From the NCBI GenBank assembly GCA_019802505.1, contig JAFMOC010000007.1, positions 13,712,501 through 13,776,500 of the forward strand: DNA of 64,000 nt, in the 5' to 3' direction. This stretch comes from Corydoras sp. C115. Its lineage: Eukaryota; Chordata; Actinopteri; Siluriformes; Callichthyidae. How positions within the stretch are numbered: the first letter of the stretch is position 1; every line of letters begins with the position of its first letter. The position numbers and the translations under genes were made by a program. Positions 57,271 through 64,000 of the stretch are shown one piece after another. The notes under the pieces were generated by a model. The model worked only from the letters and a program-made list of their open reading frames with translations. It did not search any database and had not been told where the DNA came from.

Positions 57271-60015
57271 ATGGAGTACGGTCTAATGTCCCGCTCTTTA
57301 TGGAGTAATGACAGTAAATTCCTCCATCATCAAGTCCCTGAGTTTTTCACCAGTGTGGAGGTTAGTCAGGATTTACTCGCTGGAGTGAGTTTCGGTCCTT
57401 GTGTACTTCACAATACGTTTTACGATACGATCGCCTTCATCGCCTTAAAATCGTTTGAAAGAAGAGGAAAGCCCTACGTCTTTCGGGTGAGTAGGTTATT
57501 CTAACGCAGTCATTTAATTCCCCACGCGGATAAAAAAAAATGCATGGATCGCATGTCTTGCCAAATTTCTGCTATATAGGAGATTAAATTATAGTTTATT
57601 TTATGGGCTGCAATAACAAGTTAAGCACGTGCCGCCCTTGGTGGAGGATGACCGTTAGATCATTGTTGTGTCTGTTGTGATTTGTGATATTAATCTGAAT
57701 GCATGGTTATCAACAGGTAGATGCGGATGCTTTACAGAGCTCACCACTGATGATTCCCTGGCTCAGGTTAGTGCAGGCAGCGATGGACAAACAGGAGCAG
57801 AACACGGAGGCCTATCTGAAGGGTGATCAGTTGTATTTCCGCACAATCCGAGATATTAACCAAGGGGAAGAACTGTTGGTGTGGTACGACGAGGAGCTGT
57901 CTCATCTTTTGGGCTTCACCGACATCAAAACAAGAGCCACGACAGATGGTGAGGACTGTTTGCATTGTCTGCGGGTCTCAAAGAAGCTCGCTTTATACTA
58001 ATAATTGAGGTCTGTTTATTGCTGGCTGTAACGCCTGTGGCAGGTTGTGTATGTTTGTTATTTATTATAGCAATATAGCACGAAAGGGCGTGCATTATCG
58101 TAATAAATCACAGGATGTTGTTAAGCAGGACAACTTATTGCTTTTAGAATCCATTCTAAAAACACTATAGTAAAAAATGGTTTTGGTTAATTAAACTGGT
58201 TTAATTAAAATGTCATTTTTTAAACTTGTTGGGCAGCAAGGTGGCTTAGTTGATAGCATGTTCGCCTTTCAGTGCTATAGGGATTCAGGTTCGAATCCCA
58301 ATCTGGGTGGAGTTTCCATGTTCTCCCCTTGATTGCATGAGTTTCCTCCTGGTTCTCCGGTTTCCTCCCACTGTCCAAAAACATGGATTCAAGGTAAATT
58401 GAATGCTCTAAAATTGCCCTATATAGTGTGTGTTTATGCGAATGAGTATGCCCAAAAATAGATTGGCTCCCTGTCCTAGGTGTATCTGCCCAGTGCCTAA
58501 AACATTCTCCCCTGAATGAGCATGGGCATGGGACCCCCGTGACCCTAGTTGAGGATTAAGCAGAAGATAATGAATAAATGAATGAATGAATGAATGAATG
58601 AATTTACCTGGTCTTCCATGATGTAATCTAGTCAGTTTTTTTTAAATGAATAATAATTGCTGAGTAACGGTTGGCTTAGTGTTCATCACATAATGGCTCG
58701 CTTATATTAAATGAAATGGCTCGTTTATATTAATCTGTATTTACATTTATGGTATATGATTTTAAATTATGTAGCCTATTGTGCTTCAGGCATTAATACA
58801 AATGCAAAGCGGTCAGACGTGTGCGTTATTGCCAATAATGTCACTGGACATATGACTCGGCCAATCAGATTTAAGGACAGAACTACTTAATTTATTAAAA
58901 AAAAGCCCTAATCATGCCACCTTCTCTTGTACACAGGTTTCTCATGCCGGACTTGTGGCCAGACATTCAAGCACCAGAATCCATTTCTTGCTCACTGTCG
59001 CTTTTTATGCTCGCAAGGAAAAGTGGCCATGAGCCAAGGTGACAGCGAGCAGACTCCTCTCAAAGAGAGTCGACTGCGCAAAGTCACTGACTTTCACAAT
59101 ATTGCAAGAGACATGGAGCAGAAAAAAGTGTCATCATCTGACGATTCAGCCTCAGACCGCAAAAGGAAACATGATGGAAGCCCTTTGAGTCCGCACAGAA
59201 AGCCCGTTTTGTTGGAGAAAAAGAACATGAGCAATATGGCTTCTGCTTTACCCCAGAACTATAGCAATGGACCTGATGTAACAGAACAGAATATAAGGTT
59301 GCCAAATGAGAGCTGGTCAACATCTAAATTAAAGCGGTGTAAAAACAGTGCATTCGCAGAGCCTAAAAAGTCAAATGGACAGAGAATGGAACAAGAAGCC
59401 CAGGTTAAGAACATCACCCAACTGAAATTGTCAGCCCAGAGTTCTCATACAGACAGGTCGACTGTTGTGCACTCCGACTCAGGCGCTGTTTTGCTTTGGA
59501 GTCCACATGATCAGCAAAAAAGTGCTTTTTGCAAGCCAAACAAACAGGACCTTCATCCTCCATTGCCTCCTCTCTGTGTCCCCCAGGACGTCCCTGAGGA
59601 TGTTACAGGATACAGGAACCTGCTAGCATCTCATGTTCAAGGTGACTTGCCAGGCACTCAGGTAGGAGTGTCAGCTTCGTTGAGCACAGCTGCCTCTGTC
59701 CATTATGTGCCTGATCACTGGTGTAGGGGGATCACTGGGCCTCTACACCCATCTTCCTCACCTTCTTCTCTACCTCTTCTTCCTCCCACACTTAACTCAC
59801 CCCTTGTTACAGTGCAGAACTGGTGCGCCAAATGTAACCTTTCATTCCGAATGACCTCAGATTTGGTATTTCATATGCGCTCACATCACAAAAAGGAGTT
59901 CACAGCTGAGGCGCAGGGGTGTAGGAGGAAAGAGGAGAAGCTTCCCTGTCCCATCTGCCATGAATACTTTCGGGAACGGCATCATCTTTCACGCCACATG
60001 ACTTCACATAACTGA
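57271..60015 (+). CDS. prdm8b: PRDM8-type PR-domain zinc-finger protein (prdm8b-like)
   Basis: PRDM8 is a nuclear regulator; in mouse it acts as a repressor with Bhlhe22 in neurons. Coding exons are 57271..57486, 57717..57948 and 58937..60015 (stop TGA), giving 508 aa. The ATG is nine bases inside an exon with acceptor CTTTTCAG. The PR (SET-like) domain covers about residues 24-135: FTSVEVSQDLLAG, FGPCVL, YDTIAFIALKS, KPYVFRVDADA and GEELLVWYDEEL. An atypical zinc finger follows (CRTCGQTFKHQNPFLAHCRFLC, about 153-174). A long serine/proline-rich linker leads to two C2H2 fingers at the C-terminus: CAKCNLSFRMTSDLVFHMRSHH (446-467) and CPICHEYFRERHHLSRHMTSHN (487-508). The last of these is the hallmark PRDM8 ending. 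The paralogue letter is inferred from its position beside an ANTXR1-type gene, not proven. Confidence 0.92.
58236..58605 (+). mobile_element. SINE family A copy 11 in prdm8b-like intron
   Basis: This full-length but diverged copy starts GGGCAGCAAGGTGGCTTAGT, has B box GGTTCGAATCCC, and ends in (GAAT)n. No clear TSD was seen. Confidence 0.85.
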
Positions 60016-61163
60016 TTGAGTGACTTGCAGTAACACATCTTTCTTAAGTATGAAATGCTTTTTTTTTTAAAGCTATCCCACTGTAGAATGTTCTTAGAGA
60101 TGTGACAGTCAGGTCATGTCTTAATAATGATTACTGAATGTTATCAAGCAGCATGTAAGCAATAGTGACATTAAACAAATGCTGCATTAAGTCTTTGTAG
60201 TCAAAATATTCCAGGGTAACAATCTTTTTTACTTGAATGACAGTGAATTACATATGCACAATGAATTGACGTGTTTATACTGTAAAAATCGATTAGCTTA
60301 GTATTGCTTAAATAAACTAATACAAAATAAGTTGCAAAAATCATGACGTTTATACATGCAACATGCACATTCCTGCCCTGTGATTGACTAAAAATCTGTG
60401 CATGGTGTTTCCCTATAATTGTGGGCTAAATAATAAACCATAACTGCTTAACAAGAAAACTTTCTGTTTTCTAGTGCATTGCCATTAGTGTATTAACCTA
60501 CAATATGGGAATTGCAGTATGAGAAATTAATATACAGAGAGATAGAGATGAAGCTGTATCACTTGCTAAAAAGTCTGATAAATGAGTATAATCAAAATTA
60601 ATTAAACATAAATATGTTGTAACATTTTCCCCTCAAGCATATTGCATTATACATCATCTATTTAAATGACAGAGAGACAAATCAGTTTAACAGAATTCAA
60701 ACCTCCTGGTCAGAAAGAATTCATCTCAATTATTAGTCTGTTTATCTTGTTCTTTGACACATTTGACACATGACTTCTCTTATATCTTATACAATTTAAA
60801 TTGAGAAACAAATACATTGTAGAAAAGTAAAGCTTGTCATTTTGATGATTAGGATTTTCTTGGACACAGAAAGAGCATATAGCATTGTTTTGAAAATGAA
60901 TTAAACACAAAACCCTATACAAAGAAGTCGATTTAAAAAATCAGGATCCTACTTTAAAAAACTTCGTTACTGACTGCAATAAAAAGGTTGTGTTGTTCAT
61001 GCTTGACATAAATGTTTTCATTGGCATAAAAACAAACTTACTGTGGAAGGGCAATATGACAACACTGTGATATCACAAGATAAAGTTTTCTAAGTGTTTT
61101 ACCTGCGAATGTGTGATATTGTGTTTAGCAGTGCTAATAAAACAGCTCGTACTCAGCACGTCT

Positions 61164-61198
<35 letters not shown>

Positions 61199-63809
61199 AA
61201 ACGCCATTAGACACCGAGTTATTTGTCTGTCAAAGCAGACATTGTCCAAGAGATGTCGCTAGAACCTCACAACAAAATTACTTACATTAACGTTCGTTAC
61301 AACATTGTGCCTTATAAATCTCAGGAAACAACATGAACAACTGATGAAAAAAAAGAAAATAAGATTTGTTAAAGAAAAATTGTTCCATACTAACATTGCT
61401 AACAACCTGACTAAACCATTAATGTAGAATTATTTCACATTAAAATTTGGAATAGACTTCATAATAGTTTGAATAGTTTAAATAAAATTAAGTATGACTA
61501 CAAGTGAATATGTAATGTTTTGGTACAACATGCATAATAATAAAGTCAAGAATAAAGTCATCTATTTATTTACAGTGGGATGTTTTTAAAAAAGTGTTAA
61601 GAAACGTTTTATTTGTATTGGATATGACATATTGTCAGTAAAATTCATATGACTATGGCTTTTGTAAGTTTTTGTTTTAGCTATTAAAGTAATTAGTAAC
61701 ATCAACTAATTTTCATACACAATTAATTAAATACAACATCGAAATATATAGTATATTACAATTATATTATCAAATGAAGTATAAAGTGTATAAATAAAAA
61801 TGCACAAAATGGGCATTAACCTAACTTTAAATTATCTCTAATTTACTCTAATTTACTCTAACAACTAAAAGCTATGTCATATTGTTCGATAATATGTCAC
61901 TGGAATCAAATATTGAATAAAATAACATTTTAAACATTCTGGTCCTACCACATCAGAATCAACTGGAAATTTACTTGGAAAAAACATTTAAAAATCTTTA
62001 AAAATGCTATTCAAATAATTATACCAGTTTTTGCATACTTAATATTATAAATTACATTGGAAAAAAAGATAAACTCGTGGACTGAACACATGCTTTGTGG
62101 GTAGAATTAATAGTTTTTAAGCATATACCGTATATGTGTGCTTAATGATCTACACATTGTGAACTATCAACAAGTCTATTCATAAGCTATTTTTTTGTAT
62201 TTTGTCTATTTAAGGCAAGCCACACTCTAAGAGTTATATTATTGGGAAAGATATTACAATAATATCTGTAATTAAACATATAGAATGAAAATTACTTTTA
62301 AATATATGTAAATGGAAATTCTAAGGGCTCAATAAGATTAACATTAGTTTAATAAAAGATATATTGAAATATTAAACAAACACACACGCACACAGTCCTG
62401 TAGATGACGCTATAAACTAAATTTTGAAGAAAATAACAAAAAAATTTATATAGCCATATGTAAGAACAAACCAATAGAGCATTACAGCACAATAGTGAAC
62501 TATTGTCACCTACTTTGTAATAGTTCACAAAAGATTTGTGCATTTGTATTGTTATGATTTGTCTTTATCTACCCTGCTACTCTAATGAGGATACATATTT
62601 ACAGTATATGCAGAAAATTATTCAACTTACTCACACCATCCACTTTATCAGGTACACCTTCTTGTGTATGTTTACATTTAGTTATTTAGCAGGCACTTAG
62701 TTATTTATTTTGCAAAGCGACTTACATGTATCCCAACTTTGGGGACAGAGCTATACATTGGCTATACAGCATCCATGAAGCAATGTGGGTTAAGATTCAA
62801 GGACCCACATCGGTAATTTCAGTGGACCACAACCCTCCGATTGAACACCCATCTCGACAACACGTGTATCTACACATATTATCAGTTTTATCAGTTCCCT
62901 TTACCATATAGATATGATTATCTTTTCATTTGTTTTCCTGCATAATTGGTAAAAGTATTTTATGATGGAATTTCTAAACAGTTTAGTGACTTCTTGACTG
63001 ACAACAGTACTTTAACTATCCACCAGCATCATTTAGGCATTGTAACATCAGAACTAATATAAAAATAAAAGAATAACTAACTGTTCAGCAACAAATAAAC
63101 CACTGTAAACCACTGGTAAATCAAAAAGGTTGATGTGTCTAACAGCGCACACAGTAAGTGGACATAGTGTTTAAAAATTCAGCAGCTTTTCTTTGTTTGA
63201 TTTAATTGTACCAGCATAATAAAAACTAACACATCATCCCCACTACATGAGTGTCACTACAGTGTTGAGAAATGTCTATCACCCAATCAATGCCAAAGCT
63301 GTGTAGCAATCCTGCACAGTTCCCCCGACCATAATAGAGCAAACTAAATAGGACAGAAAAACAGATGGACTGCAGTCTGTAAATTTAAAACCACAAAGTG
63401 CTATCTAATCTGTTACAATCTATATGATAAGGGCAACTGATGAAATGGCCAATAATTATAAAAAAGAAGAGGATGTACCTGTTAAATCAGTGTGCAGTTG
63501 TTAAAAATACTACATAATAAACAAAAATATAGTGCTGCATTACAATTTGGCCCACAACATCTTCATATTTTTAACAAAAGTAGATCAAATCAAGCAAATG
63601 TGACACAAATATCAGACTTGGTTCTTTATTTATTATAAATATGTTCTTTTTTTAATTAAATGAGTAGTTTTTTTTGGAGAACACTGCATTCCAGCATAAA
63701 GACCTAATGAACTACAATGGTGGTAGTATCATGGGTGGGCCTGTTTCACTACCGCTGAGCCAGGACAACTTGGCATCACTGATGAAATTGATGTTTTAGA
63801 ATTGCTAAG
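60016..63809. other. prdm8b-like 3' UTR and downstream intergenic DNA
   Basis: AATAAA signals occur near 60310 and 60430. A (GA)n tract lies at 61165-61200, a family B remnant (minus) at 62668-62850, and a family D fragment at about 63175-63350. Another transposon-like stretch, at about 63685-63800, includes GGTGGTAGTATCATGGGTGG and resembles a decayed Tc1-type transposase segment. No coding exon is recognised. Confidence 0.5.
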
Positions 63810-63810
63810 A

Positions 63811-64000
63811 GGGCGGCACGGTGGCTTAGTGGTTAGCTCGTTCGCCTCTCAGCGCTTGGAATTCCCGGTTTGAATCCCAATCTGGGTGGAGTTTTCATGT
63901 TCTCCCCGTGTCCGCGTTCCTCCGGGTTCTCCTGTTTCCTCCCACAGTCCAAAAACATGGATCAAGTCAATTGAATTCTCCAAAATGCCCCATTTGGAGT
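63811..64000 (+). mobile_element. SINE family A copy 12, cut by window end
   Basis: The head GGGCGGCACGGTGGCTTAGT, B box GGTTTGAATCCC and core are present; the 3' half lies beyond the window. Confidence 0.9.

Overview
The window is nuclear DNA from a ray-finned fish. The genes have short exons, GT-AG introns and teleost-like proteins. The AT-rich background is full of fish-type tRNA-derived SINEs and long dinucleotide repeats. The mix of SINE families suggests an otophysan (catfish, characin or relative), but the species cannot be fixed from the sequence. There are no prokaryotic, viral or CRISPR features.

Six protein-coding genes could be assembled exon by exon with the reading frame kept across every junction. 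From left to right they are: the last two exons of phosphoglycerate mutase 1 (pgam1, +, 568-1509); histidine methyltransferase mettl18 (-, 2403-4550, 2 exons, 319 aa); palmitoyltransferase zdhhc16 (+, 6251-13378, 10 coding exons, 383 aa); ribosome-biogenesis factor rrp12 (+, 14995-28908, 34 coding exons, 1282 aa); an ANTXR1-type anthrax toxin receptor/collagen-binding adhesion molecule (-, 31837-55688, 18 coding exons, 562 aa); and a PRDM8-type transcriptional regulator (prdm8b-like, +, 57271-60015, 3 coding exons, 508 aa).

The pgam1-zdhhc16-rrp12 block matches genes that, from memory, cluster on human 10q24. The antxr and prdm8 genes stand head to head, as ANTXR2 and PRDM8 do on human 4q21. 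This fish segment therefore looks like a duplicated (paralogous) copy of that second pair beside the 10q24 block. The genes do not form a pathway. They are a glycolytic enzyme, a ribosomal-protein methyltransferase, a membrane acyltransferase, a pre-ribosome export factor, an extracellular-matrix receptor and a neural regulator.

Non-coding DNA makes up most of the window. At least twelve copies of one tRNA-derived SINE (family A) lie in introns and gaps, and six have intact 12-14 bp target-site duplications, a sign of recent activity. Two other SINE-like families (B and C), a palindromic repeat (D), a short 3'-end repeat (E) and probable Tc1/mariner remnants are also present. The most unusual structure is a nearly perfect 122-bp hairpin at 51657-51778 inside an antxr intron. 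Other notable points are a GC-AG intron and two long dinucleotide repeats placed 24-25 nt from antxr splice sites, a NAGNAG acceptor in rrp12, and a ZNF143-like site in the mettl18/zdhhc16 shared promoter. No wholly new multi-gene system was recognised.
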